DNA of 64,000 nucleotides, taken from assembly GCA_947442105.1 (NCBI GenBank), contig CANEVH010000004.1, forward strand, positions 29,957 to 93,956. Direction: 5' to 3'. This DNA is from Comamonadaceae bacterium. GTDB lineage: Bacteria > Pseudomonadota > Gammaproteobacteria > Burkholderiales > Burkholderiaceae_C. Below the pieces are notes generated by a model that saw only the letters and a program-made list of their open reading frames with translations, did no database searches and was not told where the DNA came from. The position numbers and the translations under genes were made by a program. Positions 8,529-16,566 of the stretch are shown here, in pieces. How positions within the stretch are numbered: the first letter of the stretch is position 1; every line of letters starts with the position of its first letter.

Positions 8529-11258
8529 TTATGAGCGCAGGTTGATGATGGCCGAGGTCATCGTCGAACTGGTCTCAATGGCTTTGGCATTGGCCTGGAA
8601 GTTGCGCTGTGCGGTGATCAGGTCGACCAGCTCTTGCGTCAAGTCCACGTTGGCGCGCTCGGTGGAGCCTGAGCGCAAGGTGCCAAAGCCGGCCGAGCCC
8701 GCTGTGCCCAAGGTCGGCCCGCCGGAGGCCTTGGTGGCGGCAAAACTGGAGTCGCCCATGGGGCGCAGGCCCACTGGCGTGGCGAAGTTGGCCATCAAAA
8801 TTTTGGCCAAGGATTTGTTGGTGCCATTGGAGTACGAGGCCGTGACCAAGCCGTCATTGCCAATCGTCAAGCCCAGCAAATCCCCTTCGGGCGCGCCGTT
8901 TTGGGACTGCGACAACACCGAGAACGGCGCGCCGTACTGGGTGGAGCCGGCAAAGTTCACGCTGATGTCGAGCGCGCCCTTGCCGTTGGCGAGGTAGACG
9001 GTGTCGAGCTGCGTTGCGTCGGTCGGAGAAATCAGCTTGCCGGTGGTGCTAAAGGTCAGTTGGCCTTTGGTCAGGTACACCGGCGACCAGGCCGGCAGTT
9101 TGGTAAAACCGGTGTTGGACGTGGTTTCCTTGCCTTTGCTGTCAATGAACTCCGGGGCGCCCGAGGCATCGAGTTGTTGCGTGGGCTTGGTCCAGGTGGA
9201 GTCTGCGCCGTAGTTGGCATCCACATTGGCCAGGCCCCAGTCTGCGCTGCCTGAAATCTTGACGTAGGAGTCGTTGCCCGCCGTGCCGCTGGTCACGGTA
9301 AAGCCCTTCTTCACCGGGTCGTAGCCGACTTTGACGCCGTTGATCGTCACCGGGTCGCCGCTGGTGCTGTTTGCGCCCACGGCGTTAATGCCTTTTTGCA
9401 AGGCCTTGGCAAAGGAGTCGATGCTGTAGTCGCTGCGTGGTGGCACGACCACCGTGCCCCGCACGCCGTCTATCGTTACCTGGAAGGTGTTGTTGCCCGC
9501 GTCCACCGAGAAGATATTGGCCAAGTTCTTGAGCGGCGTCGAACCCGTGACCGTAGCCGCCGTGGACGGCAGGCCCCGCAGCGCAAGCTCGGAGGCCGCA
9601 ACCGTGACAGCTTCCCCGGCGGGAATGGGCGCCAGACCCAGCAACTCATTGGCCAGCGAGCCCTGCGCGACGCTGCCGATGGAGATGCTCGACGTGTCGC
9701 CCGTGGTGCCAGAGTTAAACGTAAATTTCTTTGTCACTGAGTCGTAGTTCACCTCCATGCCAAAGCGCTGGTCGGCAAGCGCACACACCGGCTTGCCGTT
9801 GGGAATGACTTGCGCGCCGTAGGTGCCGGTGGTGGCGTTGACTGTGGTGGGAAACTGCGACAGGCCAAACAAATCATTGCTGGCGCTGCCCAAGGGGCCG
9901 CTGTCGAGCGTGAGGGTGTTGCTGCCGTCGGTGAACTTGAAGCCGGAGCTGGCGTAGTCGTAACTCACCGTGTAGTCGCCGCCGTCACTGGCCGCAGCCG
10001 CGTCCAACTGGGTTTGGATGGCCTTGACCACGTCCTCGGTCTTGAGCATTTTCAAGTTGGTGCCCGTGGGAAATGCATCTTGGTTCAATTCGATGGCAAT
10101 GGGGTCGGCGGCGCCGCTGCTGCTGAGTCGAAAGCTCTGGTTTGCGGTGTCAGACAGGTCGTAGTAGTTTTCGGTGCCGAACTCGCGCCGCAACTGGTTG
10201 GTAATGGCCGCAGCCACCTCGGCACCGGTCACTTTGCTTTGTCCTGCAAGGCCGGAGAGATCCACGGTCACTTCCTGGCCAGATCCGTCCACCTTGACGG
10301 TCATGATGGAACTCAAGCTGCTTGCCGTGTAGCCACTGAAGTCCACGCCGTTGCTCAGATCGAATTTGCTCATGTCCACTGCTGCGCCGGAGATTGCCGC
10401 AGCCGTCGAACTGCGGATGTCGGTCAGGTCGTTGAGCGCAAAAAGCTGGGTCGTCGCTGTGGTGAGTTCGTCTTTGACCTGGCTGTAAGGCGCGGTTTGG
10501 CCATACTGGTTGACGTACTTGGTTTCACCGTTGTCGTAGGTGGCTTGCTTGAGCGCCTGCGGAACCTCTTTGCCGTCCACAAACACATGGGTTTGCCAGG
10601 TGTTGGTCTGGATATTGGCGTCCGCGTTGCGGGTTTTGACGTAGTAGACGGTGGCCAGGTAGCCGTTGCCACCGGCGTCGTATACCGTCATCGCGCTGCT
10701 TTTGTTGTAGGTGGCCGGGTTGGTGCTGTCAAAAGGCGCGGTGATGACGGCGGCTTCTGCCGGAAAGTTCAGGCTGAGCGACACCTGGGTGGTCGGGTTG
10801 GCCTCACCCGTGGTTTTGGGCGGAATCGTCAGGTCGATCTGGTCATTGACATTGGCGGTGCCGGCGGAGTCCACGGTCGCTGCCCGCAGGCGCTCGCCTG
10901 CGGCATTGACCACGTTGTGCTGCTCGTTGAGCATGAACTGGCCGTTGCGGGTGTAGGTGTAGGGCTGGCCCGGCGTTGCTTGCATGGGGAAAAACCCGTC
11001 GCCGGTAATGGCCAGGTCCAGCGAATTGGCAGAAAACGCGATATTGCCCTGGGTGAACTCTTGGCTCACTTGCTTGAGCGCCACGCCCTGGCCCACGGTG
11101 TTGGCCGCCTTTTGCAGGGGCGATGTGGCAAAAATGTCGCCAAAGTCCGCCCGCGAGCGCTTAAAGCCCGTGGTGCCCACGTTGGCGATATTGTTGGCCG
11201 TCACGCCCAGCATGGTGGTGGCTGCGTTGAGGCCGGTCAAAGAGGTATAGAAAGACAT
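8529..11258 (-). CDS. flgE: FlgE, flagellar hook protein, oversized
   Basis: 909 residues, more than twice the enterobacterial FlgE (about 400) and near the upper range of the family. The N-terminus (MSFYTSLTGLNAATTMLGVTANNIANVGTTGFKRSRADF) and C-terminus (NVDLTQELVDLITAQRNFQANAKAIETSSTMTSAIINL region) are classical D0/Dc hook elements. The extra residues, about 280-800, form several Asp/Ser/Thr-rich segments with repeated NDLFGLSQFP / ANELLGLAPIP-like motifs, probably duplicated outer beta domains. It polymerises into the hook under FliK control; the flgD cap gene is immediately upstream. Confidence 0.95.
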   Translation of the reverse strand: MSFYTSLTGLNAATTMLGVTANNIANVGTTGFKRSRADFGDIFATSPLQKAANTVGQGVALKQVSQEFTQGNIAFSANSLDLAITGDGFFPMQATPGQPYTYTRNGQFMLNEQHNVVNAAGERLRAATVDSAGTANVNDQIDLTIPPKTTGEANPTTQVSLSLNFPAEAAVITAPFDSTNPATYNKSSAMTVYDAGGNGYLATVYYVKTRNADANIQTNTWQTHVFVDGKEVPQALKQATYDNGETKYVNQYGQTAPYSQVKDELTTATTQLFALNDLTDIRSSTAAAISGAAVDMSKFDLSNGVDFSGYTASSLSSIMTVKVDGSGQEVTVDLSGLAGQSKVTGAEVAAAITNQLRREFGTENYYDLSDTANQSFRLSSSGAADPIAIELNQDAFPTGTNLKMLKTEDVVKAIQTQLDAAAASDGGDYTVSYDYASSGFKFTDGSNTLTLDSGPLGSASNDLFGLSQFPTTVNATTGTYGAQVIPNGKPVCALADQRFGMEVNYDSVTKKFTFNSGTTGDTSSISIGSVAQGSLANELLGLAPIPAGEAVTVAASELALRGLPSTAATVTGSTPLKNLANIFSVDAGNNTFQVTIDGVRGTVVVPPRSDYSIDSFAKALQKGINAVGANSTSGDPVTINGVKVGYDPVKKGFTVTSGTAGNDSYVKISGSADWGLANVDANYGADSTWTKPTQQLDASGAPEFIDSKGKETTSNTGFTKLPAWSPVYLTKGQLTFSTTGKLISPTDATQLDTVYLANGKGALDISVNFAGSTQYGAPFSVLSQSQNGAPEGDLLGLTIGNDGLVTASYSNGTNKSLAKILMANFATPVGLRPMGDSSFAATKASGGPTLGTAGSAGFGTLRSGSTERANVDLTQELVDLITAQRNFQANAKAIETSSTMTSAIINLRS

Positions 11259-11316
11259 GGTCGCTTACTCCAGGCGTGGTGCGTTGTGGGGGGTCGAAAA
11301 AAATCGGGGATGAAAC

Positions 11317-12042
11317 TTAGCCGTAGACTTTGGTCACGTCTGAGAGCTTGATGGACTTGCCGCCAGTGACCTGCAGCAACATGCTTTTGTCTGCCTGCTG
11401 GCTCACACCAATGACGGTGGCCATGGTGCTTACCGTGGGCGTGGTGTTTTTGCCCTGGCTCACTGCCTTGGCCACAAAGCGGTAGTTGCCGTTGGGCAGG
11501 GCGTTGCCCGCGTCGTCTTTGCCGTTCCAGCTGAACAACATATCGGCGGCCGTTTGTGCGCCGGCAGTTTGTGTGCTGACCAAAATACCTTTGGCGTCAT
11601 ACACCTGCAATTGCACGCCTTCGGCGCCATTAGGCAGGGCAATAGAGGCGGGCACCGGCTGGCCATTGGCCAGAATGGCGGGGCCGTCAGCCACCGAGAC
11701 TTTGGTGCCAATCAAGGCCGCACTGGCCGTGATTTGGTTGCTGGACATGCTGGTGGTGAAGTCGCCCATGCTGGAGGCCATATTCGTCGTGGCCTCCAAC
11801 TGCGAGAACTGCGCCAATTGGGCAACAAAGGCTTCGTTCTTCACCGGGTCGGTAGGGTCTTGGTTTTTGAGCTGGGTGGTAAACAGGGTCAAAAAGTCGC
11901 TGCGGCCCATGGTCGACTGGCCGGTGTTGGCGGTCAAAGCGGCCTGGGCCGCTCCTGCCGTTGTTTTGATGCTGCTGGGCACCGAAGAGGCCCACGCGGT
12001 GTTGGTCAGCGCCGAGGATTGGAGGGGGTCTAGATTGGCCAT
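11317..12042 (-). CDS. flgD: FlgD, hook cap/scaffold
   Basis: 241 residues. The N-terminal export/assembly motif MGRSDFLTLFTTQLKNQDPTDPVKNEAFVAQLAQFSQLE is the hallmark of FlgD. A FlgD Ig-like domain with FSWNGKDDAGNALPNGNYRF follows at about residues 165-190. FlgD caps the growing hook and is discarded when it is complete. It lies between flgC (18 nt) and flgE. Confidence 0.97.
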   Translation of the reverse strand: MANLDPLQSSALTNTAWASSVPSSIKTTAGAAQAALTANTGQSTMGRSDFLTLFTTQLKNQDPTDPVKNEAFVAQLAQFSQLEATTNMASSMGDFTTSMSSNQITASAALIGTKVSVADGPAILANGQPVPASIALPNGAEGVQLQVYDAKGILVSTQTAGAQTAADMLFSWNGKDDAGNALPNGNYRFVAKAVSQGKNTTPTVSTMATVIGVSQQADKSMLLQVTGGKSIKLSDVTKVYG

Positions 12043-12060
12043 AGGTGCTGTGATCCAGGG

Positions 12061-12486
12061 TTAGCTTTTGATGATGTCGAGCGTGCGCATCATGAGTTGG
12101 CGCGCGGTGTTGACGACTTCGACGTTGTTTTGGTAAGACCGCGCAGCGGCCATCATCTCCACCATCTCCGACATCTCGTTCACGTTGGACAGGTAGACAT
12201 AGCCGTCCTTGTCGGCCGAGGGGTTGCCGGGGTCCGAGACGCGGGAAATCGACTTGGGGTCGTCGGAGATGCCAGATACCTTGACGCCGCCTTGGTTGGC
12301 CAGGTCGTTGCCGCCCACCTGGGTTTCCATGATGGTCTTGAAGGTGACGCGCTTGCCGCGAAACGCCGCCTCATCCGAGCTGGCCACCGTGCTGGCATTG
12401 GCCAGGTTGGAGGCGGTGGCGTTCATGCGCACGGTTTGCGCGTTGAGCGCCGAGCCGGCGATGCCAAAAATGTTGTCCAGTGCCAT
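12061..12486 (-). CDS. flgC: FlgC, proximal rod protein
   Basis: 141 residues, canonical length. It starts MALDNIFGIAGSALNAQTVRMNATASNLANAST and ends with NEMSEMVEMMAAARSYQNNVEVVNTARQLMMRTLDI, the conserved FlgC C-terminal helix. With FlgB and FlgF it makes the proximal rod. It is only 3 nt downstream of flgB. Confidence 0.97.
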   Translation of the reverse strand: MALDNIFGIAGSALNAQTVRMNATASNLANASTVASSDEAAFRGKRVTFKTIMETQVGGNDLANQGGVKVSGISDDPKSISRVSDPGNPSADKDGYVYLSNVNEMSEMVEMMAAARSYQNNVEVVNTARQLMMRTLDIIKS

Positions 12487-12489
12487 GGT

Positions 12490-12873
12490 TTAGTCTCCGC
12501 GCAGTGCTTTGCGAATACCGCTGATGCGGTTTTCTAAGATGCTCAAGGTGGTTTGGTACTCGGCTGCGTACTGGCCGTACTTGGCTTGCTCCACCGGCAG
12601 TTCGACCGTGTTGCCGTCAAAGGCCACGTTGAACGGCGTGCGGTATTTGAGCCCGCTGCCGCTGGCCACATCGCCCATAGAAATATGCGCCGCATCAGTG
12701 GTGTGCAGGGTGGTGTCTTGGGTGTCTTTCAAGACCTGGCGAAAGTCAATGTCTTGTGCTTTGTAGTTTGGTGTGTCCGCGTTGGCAATATTGCGCGAGA
12801 GCACTTCCATGCGCTGGCTGCGCATGCCAAGGGCCTTTTCGTGCAGGCTAAAAGCGTTGTCAATGAGGTTCAT
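12490..12873 (-). CDS. flgB: FlgB, proximal rod protein
   Basis: 127 residues from the ATG at 12873, preceded by GGAG at suitable spacing. The reading frame is open further upstream to 12963, but that extension overlaps the sigma-54 promoter and FlgB homologues begin at MNLIDNAFSLHEKALGMRSQ, so the shorter start is preferred. The rod motif EVLSRNIANADTPNYKAQDIDF is present. First gene of the flgBCDEF operon. Confidence 0.97.
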   Translation of the reverse strand: MNLIDNAFSLHEKALGMRSQRMEVLSRNIANADTPNYKAQDIDFRQVLKDTQDTTLHTTDAAHISMGDVASGSGLKYRTPFNVAFDGNTVELPVEQAKYGQYAAEYQTTLSILENRISGIRKALRGD

Positions 12874-12951
12874 GCGCACTCCAAAAGCGTGGTGTTGATC
12901 TGCCGGTTTGCCGACACAGGGGCCAGACAATCCTTCGATAAAGACTCTTTT

Positions 12952-12967
12952 AGCAACTTGCATGCCA
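12952..12967 (-). promoter_or_regulatory. Sigma-54 promoter of flgBCDEF
   Basis: Minus-strand TGGCATGCAAGTTGCT matches TGGCAY-N5-TTGCW in full, with GG and GC 10 bp apart. Initiation would be about 67 nt upstream of the flgB ATG. The remaining gap up to 13155 contains GC-rich inverted segments (GCGCCTGC near 12986 and GCAGGCGC near 13023) that could end transcription of the transglycosylase gene; no other gene is seen there. Confidence 0.8.
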
Positions 12968-13155
12968 TGGGGTTTTTCACCGCAGGCGGCAGGCGCTTTT
13001 GCGCGCGTTCACTGCGGCGGTAGGCGCCTGCGCTGCACCTACGTCGGTGCGAGCGGCAAAGCCTTGCCGCATGGCGCAAGCGCAATCGCTGCCGCTTTGC
13101 CGCTGGGGCAATTTGGGCTGTGGTGTCGGCGCAGGGCGCGGCCCAGAGCGTCGGC

Positions 13156-14382
13156 TCAGGGCGTCAGCTCAGAGCGAATGTTGTCCACATACTGCTGCGC
13201 GCGCTGCGCTTGCAGGCGCAGGCTGGCGGGCAGCATTTGGCCCAGGCGTGCGCTGGCGTTTTCCAGCAATCCCTGGCGAATCGACTGGCGGGTAATCGGT
13301 GCGCTGTGGTCGCTGCCCACGTGCAGCGCGCGGGCCTGCTGGCCTTGGATGTTGAGCGGCGCGTTCGCTTGGGACTGGGCGCGTGACGCCGGGTTGAGCA
13401 CCGACAGGTACAAGTCTTCCAAGCCGGCTGGCCCCTGGCTTTTGAGCCCCACGTCGTCAAAGTACCGGTCCACCAAGCCGAGTTGCTGGTGGACGCTCAA
13501 ATCCAAAATGGCTTTTGGGTTGGCGCCATAGCCTGCGGACGCTGCGCCGCGCCCGGGGCCGTCGCAAAACTGGATGATGCCGTGGCAGCGCTGGTTGCTG
13601 GCGCGCGGGTTCATGCCGTCGCTCTCCATCAGCGTCATGCGGGCAAAGTCGTCGGGCGAAAAGCGGTGCTTGTCCGCCATTTGCAAAATTTTGTCGTAGA
13701 CCGCTGCTTTGTCAGCCGCAGGAATAAAGCCTTTGGCCACGGCGCGGTCCATGGTTTTTTCCAGCACCGGATGGGCAGTGGATGCTGCCAGCTTGGCCGT
13801 GCCGCTTGGGGCAGTGGCGCTGGCGCTGGCCGCTGGTGTGAAGTTGCGCGAACGCACGTCGTAGGCCAACGGCGAGCCGCGCAGCGCCGCAACTGGGCGG
13901 GCCATGCCCAGTGGGGGGGGTGCCTGGAACCTGCCCGGAGGGGCTGGCGCGGTTTGCATCGCAAGGTTCTGGGGGCGGATGCTGGCTGTCTGCATCGTCT
14001 GCAATTCGGCGCGCAGAGGGCTTAGCGCCAGGGTCTGACCGGGAAACACCAGGTTCGCGTTGCCAATCTGGTTGGCGCTTGCCAGTTGTTGCGCAAGCCG
14101 CAGCTCTTGGTTGCCATTCAACTTCAGCCCCCGTGCTTGGGCCTGTTGGCGCACTACGCCTATCAGCGTGTCGCCGTCCCCTATGGTGTGGCGGGCGGTG
14201 GTGGCAGGTGTTCCCGCCCCTGGGGTGTTTGCGCTGCCGCTTGGCTGCGCGCCGGCTTTTGCTTGCTGCAATGCCTGCGAAAAGCCCGCGTTGGGGCGCA
14301 CCCCCGTGGTCGGCAATGGCGCGGCCCCACCGCTTGCCATCGGGAGGGCAAGCTTGGGCTGCAAGGCGTCAGGGGTCCACAT
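13156..14382 (-). CDS. LysM + lytic-transglycosylase-like protein, putative flagellar wall-remodelling enzyme
   Basis: 408 residues with no signal peptide. Residues about 65-120 form a LysM-type segment (HTIGDGDTLIGVV ... VFPGQTLALS). The C-terminal half has a Pro/Ala-rich linker and then a transglycosylase-like core: MADKHRFSPDDFARMTLMESDGMNPRASNQ...GIIQF, resembling the SLT pattern E-S-x-x-N-P-x-A followed by G-(L/I)-x-Q, with Glu in LMESDGMNP as the likely catalytic acid. It lies between flgB and flgA. Because FlgJ here lacks its hydrolase domain and this protein lacks a Sec signal, export by the flagellar system and a FlgJ-muramidase-like role are inferred. The Cys-containing RCHGIIQFCDG loop is unusual. 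Confidence 0.6.
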   Translation of the reverse strand: MWTPDALQPKLALPMASGGAAPLPTTGVRPNAGFSQALQQAKAGAQPSGSANTPGAGTPATTARHTIGDGDTLIGVVRQQAQARGLKLNGNQELRLAQQLASANQIGNANLVFPGQTLALSPLRAELQTMQTASIRPQNLAMQTAPAPPGRFQAPPPLGMARPVAALRGSPLAYDVRSRNFTPAASASATAPSGTAKLAASTAHPVLEKTMDRAVAKGFIPAADKAAVYDKILQMADKHRFSPDDFARMTLMESDGMNPRASNQRCHGIIQFCDGPGRGAASAGYGANPKAILDLSVHQQLGLVDRYFDDVGLKSQGPAGLEDLYLSVLNPASRAQSQANAPLNIQGQQARALHVGSDHSAPITRQSIRQGLLENASARLGQMLPASLRLQAQRAQQYVDNIRSELTP

Positions 14383-14448
14383 AAGTTGCTTGGTCGGTTT
14401 TCAAAAAAATGTTTGGTGGCTTGGCAGGTGTTGCGGTGAGTCCTGATG

Positions 14449-14464
14449 TGGCATTGTTCTTGCG
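14449..14464 (+). promoter_or_regulatory. Sigma-54 promoter of flgA(MN)
   Basis: TGGCATTGTTCTTGCG fits TGGCAY-N5-TTGCN with GG/GC 10 bp apart. It is in the divergent gap between the transglycosylase gene and flgA; predicted initiation is about 42 nt before the flgA ATG. A second similar string (TTGGCAGGTGTTGC, 14431-14444) has wrong spacing and is not counted. Confidence 0.75.
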
Positions 14465-14517
14465 CTGTCAGGGCAGGGCCGCAAAGCCTGTCAAATTTTT
14501 AACACCTGGGTCTGTTC

Positions 14518-15369
14518 ATGCAATTGCTGTGCCATAGAAGTCAGTCCACGCCGCCTTGTTGGCAAGCGGCGGCATGGGGGCAGTTGCGGCAGCTGGCCGG
14601 CCGTTTGGCGCTCGTGTGCATTGCCACCTTAAGCGCCTCCGCGTTTGCGCAGGCACCGGCTGACAAGTTACTGGCCGAAGTGGGCCAGTGGGTGCAACAG
14701 TCCCAGCAGCTCAGCGCCAACCAGTTCACCTTTGCACCCATCGATGGTCGGGTGCAATTGCAAAGCTGCGACCGGGCCTTGGTAATGGATTCACCTTTTG
14801 CCGCCCGCGAGACGGTTCGCGTGCGCTGCCTGGGCAATCCGGCGTGGCAGCTCTACCTTCGCGTGCTGCTCAAGCCAGGCATTGCGCCGGGCCTGGTGCC
14901 GCCGGCCGGGGCGGTTGGGGGTGTTGGTGTTGGTGTTGGTGTTGGGGCGCAGGCTGTGGCACCGGGCAGCGCCACTGCGGCCCCAACGCGCCGGGTGGTG
15001 CTTGCCAACGACTTTTTGCGCGCAGGCAGTGTGCTCAACGCCAGCATGGTGCGGGAAGCGGATTACCCGGCGCAGGGCCTGGACCCGCAGGCCCTGGCCT
15101 CTGTCAAGGACATTGAAAATGCGGAACTCATTCGCGACATTCAGCCTGGTGTGCCGCTGCGCAGCTACGACGTGCGGCGCGCTGTGCTGGTCAAGCAAGG
15201 CCAATCCGTATTGCTGACGGTGGGGCAGGGCAGTGGCTTTAGCATTACCGCGCGGGTGGAAGCGCTACAAGACGGCAAAATGGGCGAGCAAATTCGCTTG
15301 AAAAATCCCGACTCGGGCCGATTACTCAGTGGCGTAGTGACCGGTCCCAACGCGGCACGCGGTTTGTGA
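14518..15369 (+). CDS. flgA: FlgA, P-ring assembly chaperone
   Basis: 283 residues. A signal peptide lies within residues 1-44 (LALVCIATLSASAFAQA). The C-terminal SAF/FlgA domain is clear: RRVVLANDFLRAGSVLNASMVREAD, then PGVPLRSYDVRRAVLVKQGQSVLLTVGQGSGFSITARVEALQDGKMGEQIRLKNPDSGR. FlgA helps FlgI polymerise into the P ring in the periplasm. A Val-Gly run (about residues 135-142) encoded by a hexanucleotide repeat sits in the linker. Divergent from the main flg operons and followed by flgM and flgN. Confidence 0.95.
   Translation: MQLLCHRSQSTPPCWQAAAWGQLRQLAGRLALVCIATLSASAFAQAPADKLLAEVGQWVQQSQQLSANQFTFAPIDGRVQLQSCDRALVMDSPFAARETVRVRCLGNPAWQLYLRVLLKPGIAPGLVPPAGAVGGVGVGVGVGAQAVAPGSATAAPTRRVVLANDFLRAGSVLNASMVREADYPAQGLDPQALASVKDIENAELIRDIQPGVPLRSYDVRRAVLVKQGQSVLLTVGQGSGFSITARVEALQDGKMGEQIRLKNPDSGRLLSGVVTGPNAARGL
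14920..14943 (+). repeat. Hexanucleotide tandem repeat inside flgA
   Basis: Four perfect copies of GGTGTT in frame, encoding the (Val-Gly) run. Copy-number change would alter linker length by two residues without a frameshift. Confidence 0.85.
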
Positions 15370-15400
15370 ATAATTTTTGCAAAATGTTCACACATTGCCC

Positions 15401-15427
15401 TCAAGTTATTCCAGCCGCCGCCGATGC
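15401..15427 (+). promoter_or_regulatory. Sigma-28 promoter of flgM
   Basis: TCAAGTTA-N11-GCCGATGC, close to TAAAGTTT-N11-GCCGATAA with exact spacing, about 50 nt before the flgM ATG in the flgA-flgM gap. It would let FliA drive its own anti-sigma factor, as known in other flagellar systems, in addition to readthrough from the flgA promoter. Confidence 0.72.
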
Positions 15428-15478
15428 TAGTGGTACAGAACCCCAACGACCGACTGAAGTTAGTAAAGTGAGCCCACC

Positions 15479-15820
15479 ATGACAGACGCCATCAATTCCT
15501 ATTCCCGGCAGGCACCGTCAGACGCGCTTGCGCGCAAGGCCATGGAGAAGTCATCCCAATTGGCAGCCCTGGCACCGTCTGCCGCAGGTGGTACGGCGCC
15601 GCCTGAGACAGACATTGCGGCCAGCAAATCGGCTGCGGCAGCCAAAGGCGCCGATGTAGCGGGGTTTAGCGCCATTGCCAGCCGCCTCAAGCAAGAGCCT
15701 GACTTTGACCGCGCCAAGGTCGATGCCATCAAGCAAGCGATTGAAAACGGCCAGTACCCGCTCAACCCCCGCCGCATTGCAGAAAGCTTTGTGGCCCTTG
15801 AGCAGCTCATCAGCAACTGA
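15479..15820 (+). CDS. flgM: FlgM, anti-sigma-28 factor
   Basis: 113 residues. The disordered Ala/Ser-rich N-terminal half and the helical C-terminal half (DVAGFSAIASRLKQEPDFDRAKVDAIKQAIENGQYPLNPRRIAESFVALEQLIS region) match FlgM. It binds FliA until the hook is finished, then is exported through the flagellar channel. Located between flgA and flgN; own sigma-28 promoter upstream. Confidence 0.95.
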   Translation: MTDAINSYSRQAPSDALARKAMEKSSQLAALAPSAAGGTAPPETDIAASKSAAAAKGADVAGFSAIASRLKQEPDFDRAKVDAIKQAIENGQYPLNPRRIAESFVALEQLISN

Positions 15821-15858
15821 CACCCGTTGCCCTACTGCCCTACTGTGAGTTCCCTGTT

Positions 15859-16248
15859 TTGAACGATCCGGTGCACTACGCCTCGCAACTTGCGGTCTCG
15901 CTCTCCCAGATGCTGGCGCAAGAGTTTGAGGCCTTGCGCAACCAAGACCTCGACCAGTTTGAGCAATTGCAGCCGGTAAAAACCGAACTCTTGGCAGAAA
16001 TCACCCGCTTGGCCCCGGCAGCGCCAGAGATGCAGGCTTTGCCCGAATGGCAAGACTTTCGCGCCACCATGCTGGCCTGCCGCGACGCCCACCGCCGAAA
16101 TGCGGTGCTGATGGAGCGCAAGCTCGAAGCCATTCGCGGCACTTTGCAAAGCTTGCGCGTCGATGGCGCCGCCAGCTCGGTCGAGGTGTATGACCGCCTG
16201 GGCCATATTTCCCGCTTTTCGCGCCACTCGGGCTACAGCGACGCCTGA
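15859..16248 (+). CDS. flgN: FlgN, chaperone for FlgK/FlgL
   Basis: 129 residues, mostly alpha-helical (LSQMLAQEFEALRNQDLDQFEQLQPVKTELLAEI), matching the FlgN family in length and pattern. It begins with TTG at 15859 because no ATG or GTG is available in frame upstream; the ribosome-binding site is weak. FlgN delivers FlgK and FlgL to the export gate. Its 3' end overlaps the convergent flhX-like gene by 16 nt. Confidence 0.85.
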   Translation: MNDPVHYASQLAVSLSQMLAQEFEALRNQDLDQFEQLQPVKTELLAEITRLAPAAPEMQALPEWQDFRATMLACRDAHRRNAVLMERKLEAIRGTLQSLRVDGAASSVEVYDRLGHISRFSRHSGYSDA

Positions 16249-16562
16249 ACCGCGTCTGGCGGGGCCGCTGCGCTGCTGGCAGCAGCGGCTTTTTCATCGC
16301 CTGGGCGCATGCCCTTGAGCCAATACACCCACGACAAAATCACCGCCACAGCGGTAAACAGCTCAGGCGGCACTTCTTGGTCTACGTCCAGGCGGCTCAG
16401 CAGCGCGAGCAGCTGGGGGTCTTCGGTGACATAGACGCCGTGCAGCCGCGCTTGGGCAATCATCTCCAGTGCGAGTTCGTCTTCGGCCTTGGCCGTGACC
16501 ATGGGCGTGGCGTGGCTGCCGTATTCCAGCGCGATGGCTTGGCGGCGCGGGCCTATCTGCAT
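16233..16562 (-). CDS. FlhB C-terminal-domain paralogue (FlhX-like)
   Basis: 109 residues from the ATG at 16562 (the frame is open to 16646, but family similarity begins at MQIGPRRQAIALEYGS). It resembles only the cytoplasmic FlhB tail: AIALEYG...TPMVTAKAEDELALEMIAQARLHGVYVTEDPQLLALLSRLDVDQEVPPELFTAVAVILSWVYWLKG. It lacks membrane segments and the NPxH cleavage motif; HATPMVTAK occupies the position after the autocleavage site. Such FlhX proteins can replace the FlhB C-terminal fragment in substrate switching. It follows a FliK-like gene by 4 nt. Confidence 0.8.
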   Translation of the reverse strand: MQIGPRRQAIALEYGSHATPMVTAKAEDELALEMIAQARLHGVYVTEDPQLLALLSRLDVDQEVPPELFTAVAVILSWVYWLKGMRPGDEKAAAASSAAAPPDAVQASL

Positions 16563-16566
16563 GCGC

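Noticed and set aside
9810..11351. Long plus-strand open frame opposite flgE
   Set aside because: Antisense to a clear flgE; long antisense frames are common in GC-rich genes and its translation is Gly/His/Arg-rich nonsense.
12873..12963. N-terminal extension of FlgB
   Set aside because: It overlaps the sigma-54 promoter and extends beyond the conserved FlgB start, which has a good ribosome-binding site.
14431..14444. Second sigma-54-like string (TTGGCAGGTGTTGC) before flgA
   Set aside because: The spacing between GG and GC is two bases short; the site at 14449 fits properly.
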